A stretch of DNA of 64,000 nucleotides from Epiperipatus broadwayi (GCA_028023455.1 JAQFVV010000042.1:4049739-4113738), one strand, 5' to 3'. Counted from the stretch's first letter, positions 10,441 through 23,413 are shown. A program made the numbers and translations. Notes: a model not told the origin generated them from the letters alone.

Positions 10441-13400
10441 TCAAGATATAATTTCTCTGACTAAGATTCATTTCAAATCAAAATCCCCTTTTTTTATATA
10501 TTTAAACAAGAAATTACAATCCAATAATTAGAATGTAAAAAACTGAATTTTTATGATGATCCCCCCCCCCCATGATTTAACAGTAAAGCTAAATACATTT
10601 GATCTTCAAAGACACAACTGGAGTCTAATCAATAGATTCAGAACAATATCAGTTTGCTCATCTGTTTCATAAATGGAATTTATCAGCTAGTGATTTATGT
10701 ATGTAAATATAGGTAAAACTATGAACCACATCGTTAATGACTGCAAATCTATGGCTACAATACCAGAATTGAAGAACTTATTAACACTGGTGAATCTATA
10801 CCCTGTTGGAATTTCTACAAGTTCCTTTATGATAAATAGTTAAATGGTCAGACAAAAAAAAAATCCATATGCTAAATAAGATTAACATACAATCAAAAAT
10901 TATAATATTTACATAAGGATTTTTTAACAAGTAATACAGACATAATATTTAACATTTCTTTTAATCCAGATAAAATTATGAAGAGTCATTCTAAGGTTTT
11001 ATGACTACCAGACTTTATTATTTTAGCACGAATTATAATTTTCTTAAGTAAAAAGTTTGATTTAATCTTGAATACATTTATCTTTAAAAAATATTCTAAA
11101 AAAAATTTTTTTACCTTAACTCAATTTCAAAGAGATATAAATTTCACCCCCCCCCCTTTTTTTTTTTTAAAGTTTATTATTGAATTTATTCTCATAACCA
11201 TAATATTTTAATTATTATAATCTTTGTCAAGTTATAAGCATATTTCATAAATTTATTTTTAACACAAAAAACATAATATATCTTTATTCTGCTTAGCAAT
11301 GGACCTCTATGTGAGCATTTGCCATAGAAATCAGTATTAATTTGTACTCACTATTTGGATTTACAAATGATTATTTGATATTATGATTTATGTTTTTTTT
11401 TTAAAAAATTGAACTTTTTTAAAATAATGGCAGCCATTTTGTAAAATTGATGACATCATAGAAAAGTGGTTTCACTAAAGCTATATTATCCAAAAACAAA
11501 ATGGTGACATTGATGCTAAAAATATATACTACAGTACAGAGTTTATTCATTATAGAATATTGTTTTGATTATAGAATTAAAATATGATTAATGTATTTTT
11601 GTCTGAGTTTTATTCAGTGACTTTGTGACAATCAGTCCCTTAGTTCATAATATATTCAAAGTAAAAATTTTCATTATTAAAGTATAAAACATGCCAATTT
11701 TATTCATTACAATAAATAATCAAAAACCCACTTTGATCATGTGTAACAACAAAGTGTATTAATATTAACTTGATATCTCTCATATTTATTGAAAATTGTT
11801 AGGTTTTTCTTTCAGAAAAAACAGTAGTTCTGCCACTTTAGATTGCTGTTTTACCATTATCTTAACTTACGAATTTTTCAAAAATATAGATTTTTCCATA
11901 CTACTTTTATTGATTTTTTAATAGAAAAAAAATCTGAAGAGGTTAGTATTTTACAGACAGGAAATATCAATTATTTTTACTCTATTTTTCTTGAAGGAAA
12001 GATTTCTTTTAAATCATTGTTTTATTTTTGAGCAATGTGAAACTTTTCACGTAATGTCATTGTCTATTAAAATTAACATGATGTTATAATTTTTTTCAAA
12101 TATTTTAATATTCATAAAGCAAATATCAGATTTTAAAACAGAATTTTATAGATTTATCACAAATCCACATTCATTCATTTGTACTTTTTTATAAAAAATA
12201 AAAATAAAAAAGAATTCATTCATTTTCTGAAAGAGTGTTAATTTTAACATCGTTGGTGGTTTTTACGTCTTCTATTCTTATTTACAAATCAGTTTGTAAA
12301 TATTTCAAAAAATAAAATGTGATTTTTTAAAATATTATTTGTTTATAAAATTAAATTAAAAAGAAATCAAGTCCAATTTATTGAGTTTTAATATAAAATA
12401 TTTAATATAAATTTTGAGCATTTTCAAAAACTCTCACCAAATGGAACAATAGAAAATGTCAGATGTTGAATTATAATTTAAAATATGTACATGATGTAAA
12501 ATATATTCACTCAATCAATATTATGGATAAAATTCATATGATTATTGTTTTGCTTGTGACAAAAAGTATATAGGTTAGTCATAATTGTAAAATATTATAT
12601 CATAATTGTAAATTATTTTGAAAGAAAAAATAATTCTCTTGAATGCAGTTAAAAGTCAATTTTGTATGATTAAAGGTTACTAAACAAAAGTTAAAAATAT
12701 TGTATTATTTATTTTCTGAAATTTAAAATCAATAATCTTATAATTTGTTTCTATTTGTGGAGACTATTAAAAATATATACCTTTAGGATTAGCAAAAAGA
12801 TTTAATCATTTAAATTATTAAAACTTCAGCACTAACTGTACATGATATTTCTTTATTAAATTTTTATTTAACTTCACTGATTTATGGAAAATAAATGCAA
12901 TTAATGAAGCCTTTTTATTAAAAAAATGAACAGAATATTGTTAATTACAAACAATTAAACAACTTTGATAATAGAATATAAAATGCATTAAAAATAAATT
13001 TTAAAAAAGGTATTTTTTTTAAATTACAAATGTACATTGCAGTTAGTTATTTTTTTTCTTCATGCTTTATTTTAATTTAATGAATAGTAAATCAGAAAAT
13101 ATTCTCTCACTACTTAAAAAACAAAATGGCAGACAATCAAAAAAAATTATACATATTTTAAAAAAACATTAGTTATTATCAAAATGTTTTTATACAGTAT
13201 ATTTACACATAGGTTAGTAATTTTTTTAAAATAATGTGCTTAGTAAAATGTTTATTCATTAATTAATACTTTTTCCAATTTAAGCTTTAATATTTTAATT
13301 GAATTTTTATATATTTTGAATTAAAAGTAATGAATTATTTTTTCCCATTGGAACTCATAATAATTGCTTATATTTATGCAAGTCTTCAATTTATAATGCA

Positions 13401-13785
13401 TTTTGAAGCACCAATTGTCCCTACTAAGCAGAAAAAAGATGTATTTACATATCAATTTCCTATATATTTACAAAATATGCCAACTCAAAACTTAAATTTT
13501 TTCTATTATTTTTTTAAAAAATTTAAATAAATGAAAAAGCCTTAATATTATAAAATCTACTTTTTAAAATATTATTTCACAAAAAAACCTGACTTAAATT
13601 TTATAAGTCTATATATGTGGTACAACCTTTATCTATTTTAAATTAGTTTGCTGTGATTATTTTTAAACTTAATATTATTTAAATTAAAACAAAATAAATT
13701 AAATCCTATTCATTAATAAAAACATTCCAGACTAAATTAAAAATAATATTATAAATTATAATAAATAACAAAAATATCATATATA
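10441..13785. other. Extremely AT-rich non-coding DNA
   Basis: C runs at about 10561-10570 and 11145-11154 and many A/T homopolymers. Two short open frames (11843-12031, 13330-13530) look like chance reading of AT-rich DNA. No element recognised. Confidence 0.5.
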
Positions 13786-14795
13786 ATAGCTATACATATA
13801 TATATATATATAATTAAATATAAAAAGCCTTTTTCTGCACATAGTTTTATGCCATTCTCAAATATTAGACATCTATTTTAACAAATACTATGTAGGATTC
13901 CATAATGGAAGTAAAATGACAACAGTAACAAAATAAAACATGAATAAAACAATAAAATTATGATACAGATTCAATAAAAGTTGAAAAAATTGTCTATATA
14001 ACATAGCAATATGCAGTCTAAATAAATACATATTCTACACAACTGTATATATTATAATTTTCCATTTATTTTTAATTGACCAGTTATTAACTAAATTTAT
14101 TGGAGTTTTATTCATATAATCATTTAAGTTATCCTTAATATAATGTTTTATATATTTGTTTTTGGATTTTTAATTTAAAAGTTTAATATTTTTTATAACT
14201 TCTATTTATGTCCATATATTATGTAGTGAATGTATAAAGCAGATTTATCATCTCGCTATTAATTGCATTGTTATGTTATTTGGCTCTTGTATTTGTTTTT
14301 CTGTATGACCATAGTAAATCATACTGCAATAGGCACAATTAATTTTATATACAATTTCTTTTTGGTATTTTATATTTCTCTTATTTTATAATTAACTATT
14401 GATTTTTCTAAATGTATATTATTTAAATATAATTTAAATAATTATAAGAATATTTATAAAACTTCAATAAATTTAGTTAGTAACTGATCAATTAAAAATG
14501 TATGGAAAGTTATATAATAATAGAGTGTATATAAAGTTATATAGGGCATGTTCTAATTTATTCTGTAGATTATGTTCTACAGTCAATTTTTTCAACTTTT
14601 ACTGAATCTATGTCAATTTTATTCATTTTATTTTATTATTATTTTACTTCCATTGTAGAACACTAGATGGTGTTCTATCTGCAATATTTGATTAATGTTA
14701 AAATAGATGCATAGCATTTAAAAAGGGTACACAATCATGTGCTGAAAAAGGCTTTCTATGTATAATTATTAATATATATATATTTACATAGCTAT
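13786..14795 (-). mobile_element. Penelope-like element remnant between inverted arms
   Basis: Arms at about 13786-14030 and 14550-14795 are inverted copies: both start ATAGCTAT, then share AAAGCCTTTTTC.GCACAT, ATCTATTTTAAC, CAATGGAAGTAAAAT and AAAAGTTGAAAAAATTG (right arm read as reverse complement). The 500-bp centre holds a minus-strand GIY-YIG endonuclease remnant. PLEs are known to carry inverted or direct copies of their terminal repeat. The arms have diverged noticeably, so the insertion is old. No target duplication was identified. Confidence 0.6.
14248..14352 (-). pseudogene. GIY-YIG endonuclease remnant of a PLE
   Basis: The minus strand reads VYKINCAYCSMIYYGHT, then a decayed tail ending in a stop. 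The pattern (V/I)YKI.C..C...Y.G.T is that of the first two beta strands of the GIY-YIG endonuclease at the C terminus of Penelope-like retroelements: VYKI takes the GIY position and IYYG the YIG position, with the paired cysteines typical of the PLE type. About 35 codons survive. No reverse transcriptase part was found next to it. Confidence 0.65.
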
Positions 14796-15679
14796 GATGT
14801 TTTTATTATTTATTATATCTATTTTTGATGATAGTATTATAAATTAACTAATATACACACTTTTTAAAATAAACAGACAAAAAATAGTTCAGTAAATAAC
14901 TGAATTGGCATGAGAACTATGCATACTTCTATTTCATTTTTATTCTAAATGTTCTACTCATTTTCTGTTTTTTCATTTTTTTTGTTAGGAAACTTTAATA
15001 CTAACTTTTTAGAAAAGTATTTACTGTGATTAATTGCTATATTTTACAGAATATTAATATACCTGGGGTAAAAATACATGTATACTAAACATACTTATAT
15101 ATAGTATAATAATGACTAAATTTTGTAATTAATAAATTAAAAAAATTATTTGAAATCAATGCAATATTAACATTTATTTATTGTTGATGGTAATAATCAA
15201 GTTTCTTCACTGTATGATCATTGCATTCAGTTGTATATTTGGATGTACACTTTAAAATAAGAAAGTAAAGAATGTTAATCAATTTTTTACAAAAATAAAT
15301 GTTAAATAAGGTATGTCTATTAGATAATCAATACTTTTTTAAATGTCTAGCAGCTTACAGAACATTTATAATGATAGGATAAGAAGTGTTTTGTTCAAAG
15401 TCATTAATCAATAAAATCAAATAAGTCCAGATTAATGGTTTTGCACTTGTATATTTGAAGTTCACAAATTGTTTCAAAATATCTTTTAAGCAAACATTGG
15501 TTGTTTATGTTGGAATTTTAGCATGAAAACATTTTATATCTTTAACATTTTTCAAATAAACAGTTTATCAAAATTTTTAATCAAAATCTCTTTTTCAATA
15601 GAATTAATTATTGCTTTAAAAAGAAAAAAAAAGTTTTTTTTTACTTTCATCGTTTTTAATTGTCATTTAGTTATTGCTG
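14796..15679. other. AT-rich non-coding DNA, nothing recognised
   Basis: No open frame of note and no repeat recognised. Confidence 0.5.
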
Positions 15680-15905
15680 AATGAAGATTTTCTCTATAAG
15701 TTTAATTTAACATCTCTAATCCATAGCTTCTACATATTGCTCAGCAAACTCTCTCACTTTTACCGTCCATCTCAATATTTATTCTATTTCTACATCTTTT
15801 ACAGTCTCTTGGAGTTCAGTTTAAGACTTCAACTATTCTTTTATTGTTATCTTTTCTAGAAACGTGTCTGGCTCAGCTCAATTTCGACTTCTTAATTCAT
15901 TCAAT
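15680..15905 (-). mobile_element. RTE 3' fragment, strongly decayed
   Basis: Read on the minus strand it aligns with the C-terminal region of RTE copy B: remnants of KIKRLKWSWAGHI, NRWTIEILNW, DCKRPRKRP and GRWMDEIRKCA are visible at nucleotide level (for example AACTGAACTCCAAGAGACTG). Many stops. The short plus-strand open frame across it is a shadow. Confidence 0.65.
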
Positions 15906-16899
15906 AGTGTAAACATTGCCTGCTAAATTATATAATAATACACGATAATAATTAATTGCAAGAGTATAAAATATAAACGTTATCAAAAACTTCAGTACAT
16001 TGATTAATTTATTAAAAGTTGTATTGTAAAAACTATAAGTTAAGTTAGATGATATAATTGTGCAAGACCTTTTTCAGTGAGAAAATGTATTGCCTACCAG
16101 ACTGCTAAGTAATGAGGATTTTAAATTTTCTATTTTTATTTACCCTCTCATTGTGACTAGATAGTTAACTATTCTCTAACTATTAATTAAATGGATAATC
16201 AGATTGATTCCAGCCAATTTATTTGAAATAAAAGTGCTAAGCTTGTTTGGAATCTGAAAAATTTATATGCTTTACCAACCTGGATTTGAATTCATTTCAT
16301 AGGCATGGAAGTTGAATGCATAATCACAATGCCATTTAATCCATTACATATATATATATAGTACAGTATTTAATTTTTTTTTTGTACCACTTATTTTTTC
16401 CCCAATTTTTTTTTTAATCATCTGCAAAAATTAAATAATTTACACCTCAGCAAATTTTGAATTGTCTTTTATTTCATTAAGCTCCGATCATATTCCTCAT
16501 ATTTTCTGCTAATTATTTTTCAATGCTATCGAAAATAAAATATATAAAGTTTTATTTAATATATATTTTGTATATCCCATTGAAAATATTTATTTTTATA
16601 ATTAGTAGTCAATTATTCAGAAAATCATAACATTTAAACACAAATATGCCACATAATATAGCATTAGTTGATTCCATTCAATTAATCTGCTTGAGTTTTT
16701 TTTTTCATTTGCGTCTGTTGAGAATCATTGTTGTATGATAATGAATCAATGGTTATTAAAGAGTGGAGAAGCATAATTTTTATTGTCTCAAGGATAATAA
16801 ATATAATTCTTAAAGAGATAATGCTTGTCTGCATTACCCAATTTATCTGCTATTATTTGATACATTTATACGCATATATATGTGTGTGTTATATACCAA
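15906..16899. other. AT-rich non-coding DNA
   Basis: A stretch at about 16235-16290 (GGAATCTGAAAAATT and nearby CCTGGATTTGAATTC) has a related copy near 50.68 kb, so it may be an old low-copy repeat. Nothing else recognised. Confidence 0.4.
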
Positions 16900-17229
16900 A
16901 TGCCTAATGCTAAAGATGTACCAGATGATTGGAAGAATGTAGTATTAATATTAATGTTTTAAAAAAATGATAAAGGAGATGTTAGAAATTACAGACCTAA
17001 AAGCCTTTTATCAGTTTTATACAAATTTTTTACCAAGATAATTACAACACGTTTTACAGAGAACATTAGATTTCCATCAACCAAGAAAACAAGCTAGATT
17101 TAAAAGTGGTTTTAGTACAGTAGATCATATCCAGATATTAAGAGAAGTTATAGAAAGGACAAATGAGTTGCCATTATGCTTTGGATTTGTAGTTAGGAAA
17201 AGGCATTTGATTCTATAAACATTTCTTCA

Positions 17230-17460
17230 GTGATTAAAGCATTGGATTGTCAAGATATAGATCAAGGATATTGCCATATTTTAAAGAATATTTATAAAAA
17301 TGCAAGAGCAATAATTAGATTACATAACGATACTGGGAAAGTCAACATTGAGAAGGGTGTAAAACAGGATGACTCCATATCTCCAAAACTTTTTACAGCA
17401 GTGCTGCAAGAAGTATTTTGTGGATTAAAATGGGAAGCTAAAGGAGTGAAAGTAAATTGA
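17230..17460 (+). pseudogene. RTE reverse-transcriptase palm fragment
   Basis: 76 codons: IKALDCQDIDQGYCHILKNI, then ARAIIRLHNDTGKVNIEKGV, then KQDDSISPKLFTAVLQEVF and GLKWEAKGVKVN. The GVKQ.DSISP.LF block is the conserved motif before the active site in RTE reverse transcriptases. A TGA after KVN cuts the frame just before the FVDD active-site segment at about 17482-17493. An intact gene would run on. Confidence 0.75.
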
Positions 17461-17539
17461 GATTATTTAAGTCATTTAGATTTTGTAGATGATGTAATTG
17501 TTTTTGCAAATAATGCTTTAGAGTTGCAGGAGTTATCAG

Positions 17540-18223
17540 ATGAAAGTAGGACTAAAGATAAATGTTAAAAAGACTAAAGTAATGTTTAATGGATTTTCTC
17601 AAAATATGAAAATAAAGATTGATTATGATGAGTTAGAAGAAGTTAACAGTTACAAATACCTTGGTCAGATTATTAATACAGGTGGAAACTTAATGGATGA
17701 AATTAATCATAGAATTAAACTTGGTTGGAGTGCTTTTGGTAGAAATAACTTGATACTAAAAGGAAATATGCCTATGTGTTTGAAAAGGAAGGTTTTTAAT
17801 AAATGTGTTTTACCATTTCTTACTTATGGATCTGAGACTTGGATACTTAATAGAAGAGCAAAACAAAGACTTCAGACCACTCAAAGAAGTATGGAGAGAT
17901 GCATGTTGGGAGTAACAAGAAGAAATCGAAAACGCAATACATGGATAAGAGAACAAACAGGTGTTACTGACCTCACTGAAAAAATTAAAAGACTGAAGTG
18001 GAGTTGGGCTGGACATATTTTTAGAAGAGATGATAATAGATGGACAATTGAAATTTTAAACTGGATTACAAGAGATTATAAAAGACCCAGAAAGAGACCA
18101 CATGGGAGGTGGATGGATGAAATAAGAAAATGTGCAGGGATGATGTGGAGAAGAGAAGCTAAAGATTGGAGAGGATGGATTGAACTTGGAGAAACCCTCC
18201 TGCAGTGGATTGATAATGGTTGA
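17540..18223 (+). pseudogene. RTE reverse transcriptase thumb and C-terminal region, 227 codons open
   Basis: This is the longest open frame in the window and has no stop for 227 codons. It starts after the F.DD active site with LKINVKKTKVM, then SYKYLGQIINTGGN (thumb), IKLGWSAFGRN, VLPFLTYGSETWILNRR, ERCMLGVTRR, KRLKWSWAGHI, then KRPRKRPHGRWMDEIRKCAG and the end TLLQWIDNG. These blocks in this order are typical of RTE-type endonuclease/reverse-transcriptase proteins. The Met used as start is only the first in the open stretch; in an intact element the protein would begin far upstream with the endonuclease. A frameshift at about 17535 disconnects it from the palm, so no functional enzyme is made. 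The low number of lesions marks this as the youngest RTE copy here. Confidence 0.85.
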
Positions 18224-18235
18224 TGATGATGATGA

Positions 18236-19555
18236 AATGTGTGTGAATAATTATAATTAAACTTGTTATTTCATATTTATTAAGGTGTGTTTAATATTTT
18301 GTAAATTACATATATCTATTATCTTAATAATAATCTTAATTTCTGATTATTAAGCCACAAATGTCAATAGTTTATCACTATTTTTTTTTTGTTGAATTTC
18401 CCAAACATTCATTCATTATCAGTTTATTTAGAGAGGTTTTTCCCCTATACTTAGATTATCGAATATATTATCAAAAACAATTAAATAAATTAAAATTCAT
18501 TAAGTGGCAAATTTTATTTGTGACAAAAGTACAAATAATTGAGACAAACGGATTTTTGAAGAGTGATTTGTTGTTATTGCATGATGTATTAAACTGTTCT
18601 TATCTATATCTTTGAGAGAAAAAAAAATAGGTTTCATTCATTTTTATAAAGAACTGATAAAGCTCTACAGATTAAATTCATTATAATATGGTTTTAAAAT
18701 TAATTCTGGGTATATTTTCATAATTGTTTTTAAGTTTCAAGTGATTCAAGTTAAAGATTGTCTTTTGTATGTTTTTTATTTTTATTTTGTGTGTGTGTGT
18801 GTGCAAAAATGCAAAAAACAATTCATAATTGCTTATGATGAGATTTAATAACCATTATTATTCATTAACAAGTAAATTATTATTGATATTGTCAACCAAA
18901 ATTACATCTCTTCATCAATCACCTATATATTTATGGTTTATATAATTACAAAACTTAAAATAGCAGAATATCACGATAATGTTAATCCATTCCCTATTTT
19001 ATATTCAAACAGTATAATTTTTGTTACCAAATAAAAAGAAAGTTCAGAATATGAAAAATACCAAGATTATTTGTAATACCATATTTTCTTAGTAACACTT
19101 TAAGATTAATTGATTGTTTGTGGAAGTTGATGTAAATATATGTGGACTAGAATTAAGGTAAAGATCGTTCAGCATACTTTTTTTCTATGGTCTTAATTAA
19201 GGCATTCTGATTATTTGATAGTTGAATGAGGAATTTCTTATTTCTACTGTATAAAGCAGATCTTGTTAACTTCAAGGGACAATAGGTATCATTTGAATAT
19301 AAGCATATATTATAAAAGAAAATAATTGTCTATTTATTGGTTGTAAATTGGCATTAGTTCCTAACACTCTTTTCTAATGCAATTTTTAAAAGCATTGTTT
19401 TAGAAAGTCATAAATGAATGAGGTCTTACATCAAAAAATCTTCACTGAATGATATCGTTATTAAAAAAGTAAAAATAAATGGCAGTGCATCTTTTACTAT
19501 AATTATAATATTTCAAGATATTGAAAAAAATACTGTTGTACTTGCATTTTATTGA
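18236..19555. other. AT-rich non-coding DNA
   Basis: Contains a short (GT)n at about 18789-18802 and A/T-rich sequence. An 84-codon open frame (18361-18615) has no recognisable signature. Confidence 0.5.
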
Positions 19556-19870
19556 CTAATCATCATCAACAACAATTATCAATCTGCTGCAGGATGAAGG
19601 TCTCTCCAAGTTTAGTCCACTTCTTCTATGTTTAGTTTTTCTTCTCCACATCACCCCTGCACACTTTCTTATTTCATCCATCCACCTCACATGTGATCTC
19701 TTTCTGGGTCTTTTACAATCTCCTGGAATCCGGTTTAATATTTCAATTGTCCATCTATTATCATCTCTTCTAGCAAGATGTCCAGCTCAACTCCACTTCA
19801 GTCTTTTAATTTTTTCAATGAGATCAGTAACACTTGTTTTTTTTTTTTTTTACCCATATATTGCATTTTC
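19556..19870 (-). mobile_element. RTE 3' fragment (minus strand)
   Basis: Minus strand reads the C-terminal blocks LKWS.AGH, DDNRWTIEILN, RRLQKTQKEITCEVDG-like, RKCAG and ends near ATTGATAATTGTTGTTGATGATG, the RTE tail. A T run at about 19838-19851 interrupts it, and a small upstream part (GNKKRLKMQY) continues to about 19890. Many lesions. Confidence 0.8.
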
Positions 19871-20854
19871 AATCTCTTCTTGTTACTCATAGAATGGTTT
19901 TAATTAGGTTTTTCATTTAGCTTATTTAATTGTGAACTAAAACTCTCCAGATTTCACCCCTTTTTAAATAATATTTCAAAATAAGATTCTAGTCTATTCT
20001 AATTTGTAATTAATGCTGTCAAAGGCTTGGCACAGCTGATGAAGAAGGGTTTTTTAAAAAATTGCTTCTGCTAATTTTGTATTGTCATAATTTACAATTC
20101 AATATTTATTATACATTACTTAATATCTATTTTATACGCATTTATAAATAAAATCTTATTAAACACAATGCTTTTAACTATTTGAGCATATTTTCATATA
20201 AGTGGCTTCCCAAATTTATTTACATTTTTATAGGGCAAAAAATGTATTTATATTTCTGTGTGATATTTTTTGATTTAAATTATAATAGAATTCATAAATT
20301 TAAAAAGGGATTACATTTGAGAGTATTAAAATTTTTACTATGAAAAATATGTTAAGTTTTGTGTCTAAAGACAGTATTAAGTGATAATGATATATTATTA
20401 TTGCTACTAGTTTTCCATTTCTTGTCACTCTCACAACTCAATTTATTGTCTCAAATTTGAAGCTATATCCTTAAGATGCATTAACATTTTATCTTGTTGT
20501 AAAGCCTATGTATTTAGGCTACTACGATCTATTCCAAGTAGGCAATGTCAACTTCAGTTTCAAAAATAAATACATATAAATTTTGACTTTCTGCAATAGA
20601 TCATTAATACTTTTATTATTTGGGTTTGCAATAAATTATAAAGATTTATATCTGGCTTTAATTTTTTATTAAATCAGAGATCTTAAACATGGTCTATACC
20701 CACCAGTGTGCATTTTACAATTTTTGGTGGGCGGTAATTAATTTAATATCATAGTATTTTTATTTACTTTTTTGAAAACTACATCTTTATTTTACGACCC
20801 TGTTTTATAATTTTTTTTATTCAATTTGTATATTTTGAACTTATTGCCATTATT

Positions 20855-20909
20855 TAGAATTTCATATTGAACATGTGTCATAAAGTCACATGTTCAATAT
20901 AAAATTCTA
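20855..20909. repeat. Short inverted repeat (23-nt arms)
   Basis: TAGAATTTCATATTGAACAT continues into GTG and is mirrored by CACATGTTCAATATAAAATT then CTA, with one mismatch and a 9-nt loop. It lies upstream of the transposase start inside the hAT element. Confidence 0.8.
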
Positions 20910-21090
20910 AAATTGTGAAATGTAAAAATCTGGTAGATGGCACCACATATAATGTAAAACATGAAAATCTTATAGCTGGTATTACAATAATTTATATATA
21001 GAATTGTGTTAGTTCAATTGACTGTTCATTTGCAGAATAATTTTGTATTAAAGTTGTGTGATTTTCCGAGTTTTACCCAAGTTATCATTA

Positions 21091-22680
21091 TGCCTCCTAA
21101 GAAAAAGTGTACTCATTTATATTCAATCGAATATTTGGTACATGGTTTCATCAAACTGCTGCAAATGAAACTATGCCAATGTGCTTATTGTGTAAGTAAT
21201 AAAACCATCTCAATTCCAAGAATATTTTCATACTAAACATAAAGATAAAAGTAAAGAATCCATAAAATGTAATAATACCATAACCTTAAGAAAAAACAAA
21301 AATGGACTACAGCAAGTTATTAGTATCATCTTAACTTATTTCTAAAAATGGGGTAACCCATACTATTGGAAAAAAATTACTAAAACCATATTTCAAAGTA
21401 TGATGTATCAGGACCCAGCTAATATTCTGAGAAATTTGCCAATTAGTGATAACACAATTAGATGGCAGATTGACGAGATGGCTGTTGATGCTGAAAAGCA
21501 ATTTGTTTATACTCTTCAAACAAAATTATTTTCTCTGTAAGTAGATGATTCAGCAGTTGTTAATAATAATGCCCTTTTAATGATCCATTCTCTTTGTTTC
21601 GATGAAAATAATTCGCTGCAAGAAGAAATGCTGTTTGCCACTGACCTTATTACAGTTGTAAAAGATATATCCATTTATATTACTATTCAATCCTATTTTG
21701 AAAAAAACGTACCATTAACAAACATAGTTGCTTAAACAACAGCTGGAGCACTAGCAATAGTTGGCCGCTATCAAAGCACATTTGAAGAAAGAAGTTCCCA
21801 ATGCATTATGCATCCAGTGCATTATTTACACCCAACATCTTGCTGCAAAGCATACTAACTCCAGTTTACATTTATCTTTAACAATTTTCATAAATACAAT
21901 TAACATGATTAAATGTAATGGGAAAAAATGATCATGTATTTAGGCAAATTTTTAAGTCCGATGAATTCTTCATACAGAAGAATGCTGGTTCTTGAGAAGG
22001 TACTATTTTTTATGTATTGTTGAATTATATCTGACTACCTTAGAGTTTTTTTGAAAATGCCAAAAAGTTAATATGTGCCAGAAATTAAACACACAAAAAT
22101 GATTTTTTATTATTTAGATGATATATTGATCAAATTAAGTTAATTTACATCTCCAAGGAAAAATTATTACTTATTGAATATAAAAATATAATTTGTCTAT
22201 TTATTGATAAATTAAATTTGTTTGGACATATTAGGAATTGAATCAGTTTCCTGAGTTTTTACCAATCAAAGATGGTCTTACAGTTAACGACTTGGAAACC
22301 TATAACAATCATCTTCATACACTCAAACATGACTTGGAAACCCATTTTCAAGATATCATCAACCTGGAATGGATGTGTGAATGGAGTCCCCATTTAATGT
22401 GAATATAACTGAAGTGTTACAAGAAAAGTTATTATAGCTAAAATATAATACTGAGAGTAAAATAAATTTTGATAAAGGAGGATACCTACAACTGTGTCAA
22501 TCCATGTTTATGGAATAAAATATTTTCATTGCAAATAGTCTTACTTCATATTTGGTGGAAGCAGGATTCAGTGTTGGGAACATACTTTTGACCAAGGAGA
22601 GAAATTACTTGGATATACAAGAGAGGAGAGACCTTCAATTATTTAACAAATCTAAAAGCAAACATAAACTATTTAATTAA
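21091..22680 (+). pseudogene. hAT transposase pseudogene
   Basis: Fragments in several plus frames. N-terminal region: MPPKKKCTHLYSIEYLVHGF, then LCQCAYC, a BED-type zinc-finger start. Middle: NILRNLPISDNTIRWQIDEM, then EKQFVYTLQTKLFSL (from about 21421). RNase H-like part: DDSAVVNNNALL and LFATDLITVVKDI (about 21545-21670), TAGALAIVGRYQSTFE (about 21738), MHPVHYLHPTSCCK. C-terminal dimerisation region: NSLTSYLVEAGFSVGNILLT, then KERNYLDIQERRDLQLF (about 22535-22640). The order fits SCAND3/ZBED5-type hAT transposases, which cut and paste DNA. At least six frameshifts or stops make it non-functional. Start and end are approximate. Confidence 0.75.
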
Positions 22681-23297
22681 GCAATATCATTCAGTTTTAA
22701 ATTTTATTTTATGTCTCTAGGTATAATTGTTTAAATTTTATTGGTTACTTTCTATATTTTATTCTGTGGTTGCTTCTCAATTTTATTTTTGAATAAAATT
22801 ATGACCTGTAAAAATATTATCAAATTTAAGTTAGGTGGGAGGTAGGCATATTGTAATCTCTCCAAAATATGTTGAAGTGGGCAGTAAATAAAAAAAGATG
22901 TCAAATACCCCTTGATTAGATGGATATTTGGAATAAAATAGACTTATAAAAAGATTCATTCACAATATGAATAAATGCATCAAAAGATGTCATATGTCTC
23001 TTTCTTCATTATTTTTAGAGTATATAATAGTAATATCTATACCTATTGTGATCTTTTAAAAAGAAGTAAAAGATTCGGGATATTTGTTTGCAAGACCCTC
23101 TGATGTTTTGAATAATTAAGATTAATTGAGCATTTTAAAGATATGTAACTATCACATATTAAATAACAGACAGGTTCATATCTTTACATGGATTTAAAGT
23201 GAAGGAAATAGCATTTAACGTTGAACACCTTTTTTCTTTCTTGATATATTAAAATAAACACTATAATTATATTATTGTTAAATAAAAAATATATATA

Positions 23298-23413
23298 GTC
23301 AAGCATTGGTGGTCGAGAGTTTAGCGACGGCTGCTTTACTAAGCAGTTGTCCCCAGTTAGCGGTTCGCTTCCTGGCTGATGCTATGACACATGAGAAAAA
23401 TAAATAAATAAAT
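23298..23413 (+). mobile_element. tRNA-derived SINE (family A1)
   Basis: GTCAAGCATTGGTGGTCGAG, AGCGACGG, anticodon arm with TTTACTAAGCAG, box B-like GCGGTTCGCTTCCTGG, tail GCTGATGCTATGACACATGA and an (AAAT)n tail. This is one of five copies within 2.4 kb. Confidence 0.85.

Larger units (their letters stand above)
16900..18235 (+). mobile_element. RTE-type LINE, copy B, 5'-truncated, best preserved
   Basis: Covers the reverse transcriptase and C terminus. Readable blocks in order: PDDWKNVVLI, GDVRNYRPKSLLSVLYKFFTK, AFDSINISSVIKALD, NIYKNARAIIRLH, GVKQDDSISPKLF (the PLSP-like motif), LDFVDDVIVFA (active site in the F.DD form), then the intact 227-codon frame. It ends at (TGA)n, 18217-18235, as RTE elements do. 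At least three frameshifts or stops separate the blocks. The endonuclease is absent, consistent with 5' truncation on insertion. Confidence 0.9.
20675..22914 (+). mobile_element. Decayed autonomous hAT transposon (ZBED/SCAND3-like)
   Basis: Left end CAGAGATCTTAAACATGG and right end (reverse complement) CAAGGGGTATTTGACATC resemble each other and the CAGGGGT ends of hAT elements. Subterminal GGTGGGCGGTAATTAA on the left and AAGTGGGCAGTAAATA on the right form a second pair of related blocks. Candidate 8-bp flanks TATTAAAT and GATTAGAT match in 6 of 8 places, so the duplication is only tentative. The interior holds a broken transposase gene on the plus strand. A small hairpin lies at 20855-20909. 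Confidence 0.7.

Noticed and set aside
23298-23400. Functional tRNA genes
   Set aside because: The bodies resemble tRNAs but have extra bases, imperfect arms, 3' tails, poly-A and target-site duplications, so they are SINEs.
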